Assembly: GCF_000761485.1 (NCBI RefSeq)
Contig: NZ_JPMX01000044.1
Location: 1-64,000 of the forward strand
Reading direction: 5' to 3'
DNA from: Modestobacter caceresii
GTDB lineage: Bacteria; Actinomycetota; Actinomycetes; Mycobacteriales; Geodermatophilaceae
DNA: 64,000 nucleotides
A program made the translations under genes and the position numbers. Positions 28,877-36,411 of this stretch are shown here, piece after piece. Position 1 is the first letter of the stretch. Every line of letters begins with the position of its first letter. The notes beneath the pieces were generated by a model. The model was not told the DNA's origin and ran no database searches. It saw nothing but the letters and a program-made list of their open reading frames with translations.

Positions 28877-29113
28877 ATGACCGTCACCGATCCCGACGTC
28901 CCCGACCCCCTGAACGACCCGCGCACGCTGCAGGCCGACCCCGGTGCCCTCGGCGAGGGCGAGGACCTCGCCTCCACCGAGGACGACCAGGTCTCGAGCG
29001 GCGAGGACGAGCTCGCCTCGTCACGTACCGAGGCCGACGAGGCCGGCGGCGGTGACGTCACCGGCGGTTTCGCCGGCGCGGTGGGCGAGGCGCCGACCAA
29101 CGACCAGACCTGA
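28877..29113 (+). CDS. Small acidic hypothetical protein
   Basis: 78 residues, strongly acidic and probably disordered (GEGEDLASTEDDQVSSGEDELASSRTEADEAGGGD). No family recognised. Start ATG; the ribosome site is weak (GGGGCACGGTCGGGCC). Low-complexity proteins of this kind are frequent in actinobacteria. It lies beside the ArsR promoter and could be a spurious frame, though composition is biased in a protein-like way. Confidence 0.45.
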   Translation: MTVTDPDVPDPLNDPRTLQADPGALGEGEDLASTEDDQVSSGEDELASSRTEADEAGGGDVTGGFAGAVGEAPTNDQT

Positions 29114-29220
29114 GACGGAACGGTCCGACCGGTGTGTCACCCGCCCGTGGGCGGGGTAGCGCGACGACGTCAGATCCTGAGGCCCAGCAACGGCCCCATG
29201 CGCACTCCTGAGGAGGACCC

Positions 29221-29463
29221 ATGGCCACCGGTGAGACCGGCTTCGCCGACGTCACGTTCGACCTGATCTCCGTCCAGTACCACTCCTTGAAGGCCGGGCA
29301 CGACTACGGCCAGTACGTCCGGGATGCCGAGAACGCCGACCTGGACGACGTCGCCTCGTTCTTCCGCGAGGTGATGGAGCAGGACTCGCAGCGCGCCGAG
29401 CGCGCCCACGAACTGCTCCGCAAGCTGGCCGGCACCGAGCACGGCGGCCCAGCCACCACCTGA
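29221..29463 (+). CDS. Small helical protein, possibly ferritin-like
   Basis: 80 residues: FADVTFDLISVQYHSLKAGHDYGQYVRDAENADLDDVASFFREVMEQDSQRAERAHELLRKLAG. Two amphipathic helices with conserved-looking Tyr/His/Asp/Glu suggest a half ferritin-like or helical-hairpin protein of the kind seen beside stress genes. A GAGGAGGACCC ribosome site precedes the ATG. Family name not known to me; metal binding is speculative. Confidence 0.72.
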   Translation: MATGETGFADVTFDLISVQYHSLKAGHDYGQYVRDAENADLDDVASFFREVMEQDSQRAERAHELLRKLAGTEHGGPATT

Positions 29464-29589
29464 CACACCCCGCCACCACCGAGATGGCCATCTCGGTGGT
29501 GGCGGGAGCCGGGAAATCCGGGTGCGACGGGACGGGCGCGGTACGTAACCTCTGCGGCCGTCCCGTCCCGACGCCCCTGGAGGTCTCCC

Positions 29590-30090
29590 GTGCACGCCCT
29601 GACCGAGGCGGCCATCCGCCGCTCGATGGTCAACTGCTCCCGGAGCGAGGCCGCCGCCCTCACGCCACCCCGCGACCTCGCCGAGCTGGACTGGGCGTCG
29701 CTGGACGTCCTCGGCTGGCGGGACGCGAAGGCCGAGCTGCGCGGCTACCTGGTCCACGAACGGGACGGCGACCCGATCGGCATCGCCCTGCGCGCCGCGG
29801 ACACGAAGATGTCCAGCCGCCGCTCGGCGATGTGCCTGCTGTGCCACTCGGTGCAGTCGGCCGCCGACGTCTCCCTGTTCACCGCCCGGCGGGTCGGCGC
29901 GGCCGGGCGCAACGGCAACACCGTGGGCACCTACATCTGCGCCGACCTGGACTGTGCGAGCCGGGTGACCGCCGTCCCGCCGTCGGCGCTGCACCTGGAC
30001 GAGGAGCTGCAGGCCCTCGCGGTCGAGGAGCAGGTCGTGGGGCTGCACAAGCGGCTGCAGGCCTTCACCGCCGACGTCACCCGCCGCTGA
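29590..30090 (+). CDS. FBP domain protein (FusB/EF-G-binding type zinc finger)
   Basis: 166 residues. A helical N-terminal part (LTEAAIRRSMVNCSRSEAAALTPPRDL) is followed by a treble-clef zinc-binding domain with C-x2-C (MCLLCHSVQ) and C-x4-C (YICADLDCASRV). This is the FBP domain of elongation-factor-G-binding proteins related to FusB. FusB-type proteins free EF-G from fusidic-acid-stalled ribosomes; whether this one gives resistance is unknown. GTG start with GGAGG seven bases upstream. Confidence 0.85.
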   Translation: MHALTEAAIRRSMVNCSRSEAAALTPPRDLAELDWASLDVLGWRDAKAELRGYLVHERDGDPIGIALRAADTKMSSRRSAMCLLCHSVQSAADVSLFTARRVGAAGRNGNTVGTYICADLDCASRVTAVPPSALHLDEELQALAVEEQVVGLHKRLQAFTADVTRR

Positions 30091-30131
30091 CCGCCGCTGC
30101 ACTCCCCGAGCCGAGGGACGACGATGGGCCG

Positions 30132-31094
30132 GTGATCAAGACCCCGCTGACCCGCTGGTTCGACCTCGACGTGCCGGTCTTCGGTGCCCCGATGGCCGGG
30201 GTGGCCGGCGGTGAGCTGGCCCGCGCCGTGTCCCTCGGCGGCGGGCTGGGCATGATCGGCGTCGGGTCCGACACCCCGGTGGAGTGGCTGGCCGAGCAGG
30301 CCCGACTGCCCACGGAGGCCGACGTCTCCTTCGGCGTCGGCCTGATGGCCTGGGCCCTGGAGCGACGCCCGGAGCTGCTGGCCGCGGCGATCGCCACCGA
30401 GCCGGCACTGGTCTCGGTCTCCTTCGGCGACCCGGCGCCCTTCGTCGGGCCGCTGCACGACGCCGGGATCGCGGTGGCCACCGCGGTGAACTCACTCGCC
30501 GACCTGGACCGCGCCCTGGAGGCCGGGGCCGACGTGATCGTGGCGCAGGGCACCGAGGCCGGCGGGCACACCGGGCAGCGGGCCACCCTGCCGCTGCTGC
30601 AGGAGGTGCTGGCCGCGACCGACCGGCCGGTGCTCGCCGCGGGCGGGGTGGCGACCGGCGCCGGTCTGGCCGCCGTCCTCGTCGCCGGTGCGGCCGGGGC
30701 CTGGATCGGCACCCCGTTCCTGTCCTGCACGGAGGCGGCCAACACCCCGGCCGCCCGGGCGCGCGTCCGGGCCGCCGGGGGCGACGCCACCGTGCTGACG
30801 AGCGCCTTCGACATCGCCCAGGGTCTGCCCTGGCCGGCGCGCTGGCCCGGGCGGGCACTGGCCAACGAGTTCACCCAGCTCTGGCACGGCCGGGAGGCCG
30901 AGCTGCGTGGCGACACCGCGGCGGCCGACCTGGTCCGGCGGGCCCGGGACGAGGGCGACCTGGACCACGCCCCGGTCTACGCCGGGGAGTCGGTCGGGCT
31001 GGTGACCACCGAGGAGTCGGCGATCGACGTCGTCCACCGACTGGCGGCCGGTGCCCGCAAGGCGCTGGAGCGCGTCCCCCGCCTGCTCGGCTGA
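30132..31094 (+). CDS. Nitronate monooxygenase (NPD family)
   Basis: 320 residues of an FMN-binding TIM barrel. N-terminal LDVPVFGAPMAGVAGGELARAVSLGGGLGMIGVGSDTP, the FMN/catalytic VIVAQGTEAGGHTGQRATLPLLQEV (His in GGHTG), and LAAGGVATGAGLAAVLVAGAAGAWIGTPFL are diagnostic. It oxidises alkyl nitronates such as propionate-3-nitronate. Follows the FBP gene by 42 bases. GTG start. Confidence 0.93.
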   Translation: MIKTPLTRWFDLDVPVFGAPMAGVAGGELARAVSLGGGLGMIGVGSDTPVEWLAEQARLPTEADVSFGVGLMAWALERRPELLAAAIATEPALVSVSFGDPAPFVGPLHDAGIAVATAVNSLADLDRALEAGADVIVAQGTEAGGHTGQRATLPLLQEVLAATDRPVLAAGGVATGAGLAAVLVAGAAGAWIGTPFLSCTEAANTPAARARVRAAGGDATVLTSAFDIAQGLPWPARWPGRALANEFTQLWHGREAELRGDTAAADLVRRARDEGDLDHAPVYAGESVGLVTTEESAIDVVHRLAAGARKALERVPRLLG

Positions 31095-31104
31095 GCGACG
31101 CGAC

Positions 31105-31797
31105 CTAGACGGCGCAGCTGCCGTCCGCGCAGCCCTCGGCGGCGGGGACGGTGGTGAGCGGGTGGGTGTCGGCCCAGGCCCGCTCGAGCAACTGCAGGAG
31201 CGTCTCGGCCGGCTGCGCCCCGGAGGCGCCGTAGGTCCGGTCGACGACGAAGAAGGGGACGCCGGTCGCGCCGAGCGCCCGGGCGGTCTCGATGTCCTGC
31301 TGGACGGCGGGCAGGTACCGGCGGTCGGCCAGCGCGGCGCGCACCTCGGCCTCGTCCAGCCCCACCTCGACGGCGAGGGGCACCAGCGCGTCCACGTCGA
31401 ACACCGAGCGGCGCTCGGTGAAGTGGGCGTGCAGCAGCCGCTCCTTCATCGCCCCGCCCAGGCCCCGCTCGGCGGCGAGGTGGAGGAGCTGGTGGGCGAG
31501 GAGCGTGTTGCCGCTGACCCCCTGGAGGAGGTCGTAGTCCAACCCCTCGGCGGCGGCGACCTCCTCTACCCGGCGCATCTGGCCGGCCATCTCCTCGACG
31601 CTGCGGCCGTACTTGGCCGCCAGCGCCGGCAGGGTCGGCTCGGTGTGCCCCTCGGGCACGCTCGGGTCGAGCTGGAAGGAACGCCAGACCACCTCGACCT
31701 GGTCGGCGTGCGGGAAGCGGGAGAGCGCCGTCTCCAGCTTGCGCTTGCCGATGTAGCACCACGGGCACACGACGTCGGACCACACCTCGACCTGCAT
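31105..31797 (-). CDS. DsbA family oxidoreductase (FrnE-like)
   Basis: 230 residues starting with the thioredoxin-like active site VEVWSDVVCPWCYIGKRKLE (CPWC at residues 10-13). The helical insertion and the cis-Pro segment GATGVPFFVVDRTYGASGAQPAETLLQLLE mark the FrnE subgroup. A C-terminal CADGSC pair could serve as a second redox couple. No signal peptide, so it works in the cytoplasm, probably as a disulfide isomerase or reductase under oxidative stress. Downstream of MerR in the same direction but separated by 57 bases. Confidence 0.92.
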   Translation of the reverse strand: MQVEVWSDVVCPWCYIGKRKLETALSRFPHADQVEVVWRSFQLDPSVPEGHTEPTLPALAAKYGRSVEEMAGQMRRVEEVAAAEGLDYDLLQGVSGNTLLAHQLLHLAAERGLGGAMKERLLHAHFTERRSVFDVDALVPLAVEVGLDEAEVRAALADRRYLPAVQQDIETARALGATGVPFFVVDRTYGASGAQPAETLLQLLERAWADTHPLTTVPAAEGCADGSCAV

Positions 31798-31854
31798 GCC
31801 TCCCGCAACCCGCGGCCGGCCGGGGACATTCCGGCTGGTCAACGAGCAGCAGTG

Positions 31855-32220
31855 TCAGGAGGCGGCCCCGACCGCCGGCACGTGCTCGTGGCCGATGCGG
31901 ATGATCTCGGCCAGCCGCGCACGGGCCCGGGTGAGCTCGGCGATCTGCCGGTCGATGCCGTCCCGCTGCTCGACCAGCCGGGCCATCATCGCCGGCGTGG
32001 CGCGGCCGGTGTGCACGCACGGCAGCAACTCGAGGACGTCCTTGCTGGTCAGCCCGGCGGCGTAGAGCTGCTGGATGAAGTGCACGCGGTCCACGGCGCT
32101 CGCCGGGTACCGGCGCTGACCACTGGGGCTGCGCTCGGCCTCCAGCAGCCCCTGCTCCTCGTAGTAGCGCAGCGCCCGCACGCTCACACCGGCCGCGGCA
32201 GCGACCTCACCGATCCGCAC
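31855..32220 (-). CDS. MerR family transcriptional regulator
   Basis: 121 residues. N-terminal MerR HTH (MRIGEVAAAAGVSVRALRYYEEQGLLEAERSPSGQRRY), dimerisation helix (QRDGIDRQIAELTRARARLAEIIRIGH) and a single cysteine (LLPCVHTGR), so metal sensing is unlikely. It faces away from an SDR gene whose promoter has the elongated spacer and dyad typical of MerR targets, so it probably activates that gene and itself. Confidence 0.93.
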   Translation of the reverse strand: MRIGEVAAAAGVSVRALRYYEEQGLLEAERSPSGQRRYPASAVDRVHFIQQLYAAGLTSKDVLELLPCVHTGRATPAMMARLVEQRDGIDRQIAELTRARARLAEIIRIGHEHVPAVGAAS

Positions 32221-32247
32221 AGGTCCTCCCGGTGGCCCAGATCACCC

Positions 32248-32279
32248 TTGCCTCTGACGTCAACGTCAGGTCCTAGCGT
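32248..32279 (+). promoter_or_regulatory. MerR-type promoter of the SDR gene
   Basis: TTGCCT (32248-32253) and TAGCGT (32274-32279) are separated by 20 bases (19 if CTAGCG is taken). A perfect dyad CTGACGT-CA-ACGTCAG sits in the spacer at 32254-32269. This over-long spacer with central dyad is the classic architecture that MerR proteins twist into an active promoter. Confidence 0.75.
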
Positions 32280-32313
32280 CCTCGGCGACCCACCCGAACG
32301 CAAGGAGACCCAC

Positions 32314-33018
32314 ATGGACGTCACCGGATCCGTCGCCCTCGTCACCGGCGCCAACCGCGGCCTCGGCCGCCACTTCGCCCAGCAGTTGCTCGAGCGCGGC
32401 GCCGCGAAGGTCTACGCCACCTCCCGCCGCCCCGAGCTCGTCGACGTCCCGGGCGTGGAGGTGCTGCGGCTGGACGTCACCGACCCGGAGTCGATCGCCG
32501 CTGCGGCAGCAGCCGCCGGCGACGTCACGCTACTGGTCAACAACGCCGGCCTCACGACCCGGGCCGACCTCGTCACCGGTGACCTGGCCGACGTCCGGCT
32601 GGAGATGGAGACGCACTTCTTCGGCACGCTGGGCGTCATCCGGGCGTTCGCGCCGGTGCTCGCCCGCAACGGCGGGGGCGCGATCGCCAACGTGCTCTCG
32701 GCACTCTCCTGGTTCTCCACCGCCGGCGCCAACGCCTACAGCGCCGCCAAGGCCGCGGAGTGGAGCCTGACCAACGGCGTCCGGATCGAGCTCACCGAGC
32801 AGGGCACGTCGGTCACCGGCGTCGTGCTGGGAGCCGCCGACACCGACATGATGGCCGGCTACACCGGCCCGATGAGCGACCCGGCCGACGTCGTCCGCGC
32901 CGCCCTCGACGGCGTCCAGGCCGGCGCGTGGGAGGTGCTGGTCGACGACTGGAGCCGAGGCGTCAAGGCCTCCCTGGCCGCCGACCCGCGCGACTTCTAC
33001 AGCCAGCTCACGATCTGA
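32314..33018 (+). CDS. Short-chain dehydrogenase/reductase (MerR target)
   Basis: 234 residues. Cofactor motif VALVTGANRGLGRHFAQQLL, NNAG at 76-79 region (LLVNNAGL), catalytic Ser in LSALSWFSTAGANAYSAAKAA with Y-x-x-x-K (YSAAK). It reduces or oxidises an alcohol/carbonyl of unknown identity. AAGGAG ribosome site 7 bases before the ATG. Divergent from MerR with a MerR-like promoter. Confidence 0.92.
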   Translation: MDVTGSVALVTGANRGLGRHFAQQLLERGAAKVYATSRRPELVDVPGVEVLRLDVTDPESIAAAAAAAGDVTLLVNNAGLTTRADLVTGDLADVRLEMETHFFGTLGVIRAFAPVLARNGGGAIANVLSALSWFSTAGANAYSAAKAAEWSLTNGVRIELTEQGTSVTGVVLGAADTDMMAGYTGPMSDPADVVRAALDGVQAGAWEVLVDDWSRGVKASLAADPRDFYSQLTI

Positions 33019-33054
33019 GGCAGGGCCCCCGCTGCCCCACCGCCGAACCCGGGC

Positions 33055-33106
33055 GACCCCGTTGCCCCCCGCCGCGAGCCTGCGAGCGGTGGGGGGCAAC
33101 GGGGTC
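33055..33106. terminator. Bidirectional terminator with 21-base stem
   Basis: Arms 33055-33075 and 33086-33106 (start GACCCCGTTGCCCCCC) pair with a single G-T mismatch around a 10-base loop GAGCCTGCGA. It lies between the convergent SDR and FKBP genes. The stem is long enough to look like a dispersed palindromic element reused as a terminator. Confidence 0.8.
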
Positions 33107-33111
33107 CTTCC

Positions 33112-33489
33112 TCAGCGGACGCCGACCAGGTCGACGACGAAGACCAGGGTGGCGCCGGGCTTGATGACGCCGCCGGCGCCACGCTCGCCGTAGGCCTTGT
33201 GCGGCGGGATGGTCAGCCGGCGGCGGCCGCCGACCTTCATGCCGACGATGCCCTCGTCCCAGCCCTGGATGACCATGCCGACGCCGATCCGGAACTCCAG
33301 CGGGTCCCCGCGGTCCCAGGAGGCGTCGAACTGCTCGCCACCGTCGTGGGTGACGCCCACGTAGTGCGCACTCACCAGGCTGCCGGCGGTGGCCTCGAGG
33401 CCGTCACCGACCACCAGGTCCTCGATCACCAGGTCGGACGGGACGGGCCCGGTGGGGGGCTCGACGTCGGGGCGGGTCAGCTCTGCCAC
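33112..33489 (-). CDS. FKBP-type peptidyl-prolyl cis-trans isomerase
   Basis: 125 residues: a single FKBP domain with LVSAHYVGVTHDGGEQFDASWDRGDPLEFRIGVGMVIQGWDEGIVGMKVGGRRRLTIPP and the closing strand LVFVVDLVGV. The FK506-pocket aromatic and acidic residues (Y, FD, W) are kept. Catalyses proline isomerisation in the cytoplasm; no signal peptide. GTG start preceded by GAGGAGAC. Confidence 0.95.
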   Translation of the reverse strand: MAELTRPDVEPPTGPVPSDLVIEDLVVGDGLEATAGSLVSAHYVGVTHDGGEQFDASWDRGDPLEFRIGVGMVIQGWDEGIVGMKVGGRRRLTIPPHKAYGERGAGGVIKPGATLVFVVDLVGVR

Positions 33490-33708
33490 GGGGGTCTCCT
33501 CGGGGTCGGCGCCAGGGCTCTCCCGGCGGTTCTGCCCCCATCCAACCCGCCCGGCGGCCTGGGGGCACAGCTGGCCTCCGGGGCGGGGCAGACCTCTCGG
33601 AGGTAGGTTGCACGTCGCGGGTGGGTCGCTGGTGACCGCCTCCGAGTACAGCCCTGCCCGGGTTGTCCGGGCTCGCAGGCGTGCTGGTGTCCTGGCTTGG
33701 AGGTGTGC

Positions 33709-36411
33709 GTGGCCCCCGATGCGACCTCGCCTGCGTCGGGTGCTCCCGGTGCCGCCGACCTCTTCGCCGGTGGCGGCGAGACCGGCCGGCTGATGGCCGG
33801 GCTCGACTGGTCCGCCACGCCGCTGGGTCCGGTCGAGGGGTGGCCGGCGAGCCTCCGGTACGCCGTCCGCACCATCCTGGCCTCGCGCTTCCCCATGATC
33901 CTCACCTGGGGCCCGCAGTACACCCAGCTGTACAACGACGGCTACGCGACCCTGATCGGCGCCAAGCACCCCGGGGCCCTCGGCGGCGACCTGCGGGTCA
34001 CCCAGGCCGAGGGGTGGGACGTCCTCCGGGGCCCGGTCGAGCATGCGATGACCACCCGGGAGGCCACCTGGCTGCCCCGGCTGCCACTGCTGCTCGAGCG
34101 CGCCGGCTACCGCGAGGAGACCTACTTCACCGTCTCCCACGCCCCGGCGTTCGGGGACGACGGGCTGGTCGCCGGGATGCACGCCGTCTGCACCGAGGTG
34201 ACCAACGAGGTGCTCGGCGAACGGCGTCAGCAGCTGCTGCACCAGCTCTCCTGCACCGAGGCCGAACGGGGCGACGAGCAGGCCGTGCTCGCCGGCCTGT
34301 GCCGCACCCTGGGCAGCGATCCGCTCGACGTGCCGTTCGCGGCGGTCTACCTCGACGAGGGCGACGGCCTCCGGCGGGCCGGGACGGTCGGCTGCCCGGC
34401 CGAGCTGCTGCCCGCCTCCGTCGCCGACGCCGACGAGCTGCCCGGGCCCGTCGCCGGGCTGGGGCTGGTCGGCGGGTTCTGGGAGGACCCGGTCCGCGAG
34501 GCCGTCGTGCTGCCACTGGGCGCCGTCGCGGACGAGGAGCGGATCGGCGTCCTGGTCGCCGGGGTCAGCCCCAACCGCGCCCTGGACGCCGAGTACCGCA
34601 CCTTCCTGGAGCTGGTGGCCGGGCAGTTCACCAGCGCGCTGGGCAACGCCCGGGCGTTCGAGGACGAGCGGCGGCGAGCCGAGTCGCTGGCCGAGCTCGA
34701 CCGGGCGAAGACTGCGTTCTTCTCCGACGTGAGCCACGAGCTGCGCACCCCGCTCACCCTGCTGCTCGGGCCGATCAGCGACGTGCTGGCCGACACCACC
34801 AGCCCGCTGCCCCGCGCCGCGCGCGACCAGCTGGGCCTGGCCCTGCGCAACGGGCAGCGGCTGCAGCGCCTGGTCAACGACCTGATGGACTTCGCCAGCA
34901 TCGAGGCCGGCCGGGCCGGCGCGGTGCGCGTGCCGACCGACGTCGCCGCCTTCACCGCCGAGCTGGCCGGGGTGCTGCGGGCCGCCGCCGAACGGGCCGG
35001 GCTGCGCCTGACCGTCGACTGCCCCCCGCTGGACCGCCGGGTGCACGTCGACCCGCGGATGTGGGAGAAGGTGGTGCTCAACCTGCTCTCCAACGCGGTC
35101 AAGTACACCTTCGTCGGCGGGATCGAGCTGACGATGCGGGGCGGGGCCGATGCGGTGGTGCTCACCGTCGCCGACACCGGGATCGGCATCCCCGCCGCCG
35201 AGCTGCCGCTGGTGTTCGACCGTTTCCACCGGGTGCAGGGGTCCCTGGCGCGCAACCGGGAGGGGACCGGCATCGGCTTGGCCCTGGTCCGTGAGCTGGT
35301 CGGCCTGCACGGCGGCACCGTGACGGTGGACAGCGAGCCCGGCGCCGGGAGCACCTTCACGGTCACGATCCCCTACGGCAGCCCCGACGCCCCCGCCGAC
35401 CCGGCGTCCTCGGTCGCCCCCTCGGCCGCCGCGCACGGCACCGCTGCCTCCTGGATCGCCGACGTGACCCCCGACGAGCTGCCCGCCGCCCCTGTGGGCG
35501 TCACCGCCACGGTTCTGGTCGTCGACGACAACGCGGACATGCGCACCTACCTGACCCGGCTGCTGGCGCCGATCTGGCGGGTCCGCACCTGCACCAACGG
35601 CGAGGAGGCGCTGGCCGCAGTCGCCGAGCAGCAGCCCGACGTCGTCCTCACCGACGTGATGATGCCGCGCGTCGACGGCTTCGAGCTGCTCCGCCGGCTG
35701 CGCGCCGACCCCGCCACCTCCGCCATCCCGGTGATCATGCTGACCGCCCGGGCCGGGCAGGAGGCCGCGGTCGAGGGCTTCACGGCCGGGGTCGACGACT
35801 ACCTGGCCAAGCCGTTCCAGGCTGCTGAGCTGATCGCCCGGGTGCGCGTCGCGGTCGAGCGCCGTGCAGGCGCACGCGCCCGCACCGACGCCGGCCCCGT
35901 CCCCGCCCGCCCGCTCCCCCCGACGCCGGCCGTGCCGGCCGGGCCGGCCGAGGTCCGCGCCCTGGTGCCGGCCTGCCGGCAGCCGGCCACGACCCCGGAA
36001 CCGACGGCCGCACCGGTGCTCCGCGAACACTGGCGGTTCCCCGCCACCCCCCGGGCGGTCCCCGGGCTCCGGCGGGCCCTGCGCCGGGTGCTGATCGACG
36101 CCGGGCTGGACGAGGACCAGGTCTACGACCTGTTGCTGGCCGCCTGCGAGGCGGCCACCAACGCGGTCGAACACGCCCAGGACCCCACCGAGCCCGTCGT
36201 CGACGTGACCGTCGAGGCGTCCGTGGACGGCGTGGAGATCACCGTGCGCGACCACGGGCAGTGGCGGGAACGGGTGCCGAGCATGGACCGCGGGCGCGGC
36301 TCGACGCTGATGAGCGCGTTCGCCGACATCACCGTCGTCCCCAGCCCGGAGGGCACCACCGTGACCATCAGGAGTCGCCCGGCGCCTCCGCCGCCTCACC
36401 CCGGCGGCTAG
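33709..36411 (+). CDS. Hybrid sensor histidine kinase with receiver and C-terminal anti-sigma-type ATPase
   Basis: 900 residues in one chain: a PAS-like N-terminal sensor (LDWSATPLGPVEGWPASLRYAVRTILASRFPMILTWG), a GAF-like region (about 170-330), HisKA with the phospho-acceptor in SDVSHELRTPLTLLLGP (about H343), HATPase_c (NLLSNAVKYTF, ADTGIGIP), a receiver domain from about 604 (VLVVDDNADMRTYL; Asp in VVLTDVMMPRVDG), and a C-terminal HATPase of the RsbW/anti-sigma type (ACEAATNAVEHA, VRDHGQWRERV). It probably links a phosphorelay to partner switching of a stress sigma factor. I choose GTG because GGAGG lies five bases before it. Its 3' end overlaps the convergent transporter gene by 44 bases. 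Confidence 0.9.
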   Translation: MAPDATSPASGAPGAADLFAGGGETGRLMAGLDWSATPLGPVEGWPASLRYAVRTILASRFPMILTWGPQYTQLYNDGYATLIGAKHPGALGGDLRVTQAEGWDVLRGPVEHAMTTREATWLPRLPLLLERAGYREETYFTVSHAPAFGDDGLVAGMHAVCTEVTNEVLGERRQQLLHQLSCTEAERGDEQAVLAGLCRTLGSDPLDVPFAAVYLDEGDGLRRAGTVGCPAELLPASVADADELPGPVAGLGLVGGFWEDPVREAVVLPLGAVADEERIGVLVAGVSPNRALDAEYRTFLELVAGQFTSALGNARAFEDERRRAESLAELDRAKTAFFSDVSHELRTPLTLLLGPISDVLADTTSPLPRAARDQLGLALRNGQRLQRLVNDLMDFASIEAGRAGAVRVPTDVAAFTAELAGVLRAAAERAGLRLTVDCPPLDRRVHVDPRMWEKVVLNLLSNAVKYTFVGGIELTMRGGADAVVLTVADTGIGIPAAELPLVFDRFHRVQGSLARNREGTGIGLALVRELVGLHGGTVTVDSEPGAGSTFTVTIPYGSPDAPADPASSVAPSAAAHGTAASWIADVTPDELPAAPVGVTATVLVVDDNADMRTYLTRLLAPIWRVRTCTNGEEALAAVAEQQPDVVLTDVMMPRVDGFELLRRLRADPATSAIPVIMLTARAGQEAAVEGFTAGVDDYLAKPFQAAELIARVRVAVERRAGARARTDAGPVPARPLPPTPAVPAGPAEVRALVPACRQPATTPEPTAAPVLREHWRFPATPRAVPGLRRALRRVLIDAGLDEDQVYDLLLAACEAATNAVEHAQDPTEPVVDVTVEASVDGVEITVRDHGQWRERVPSMDRGRGSTLMSAFADITVVPSPEGTTVTIRSRPAPPPPHPGG

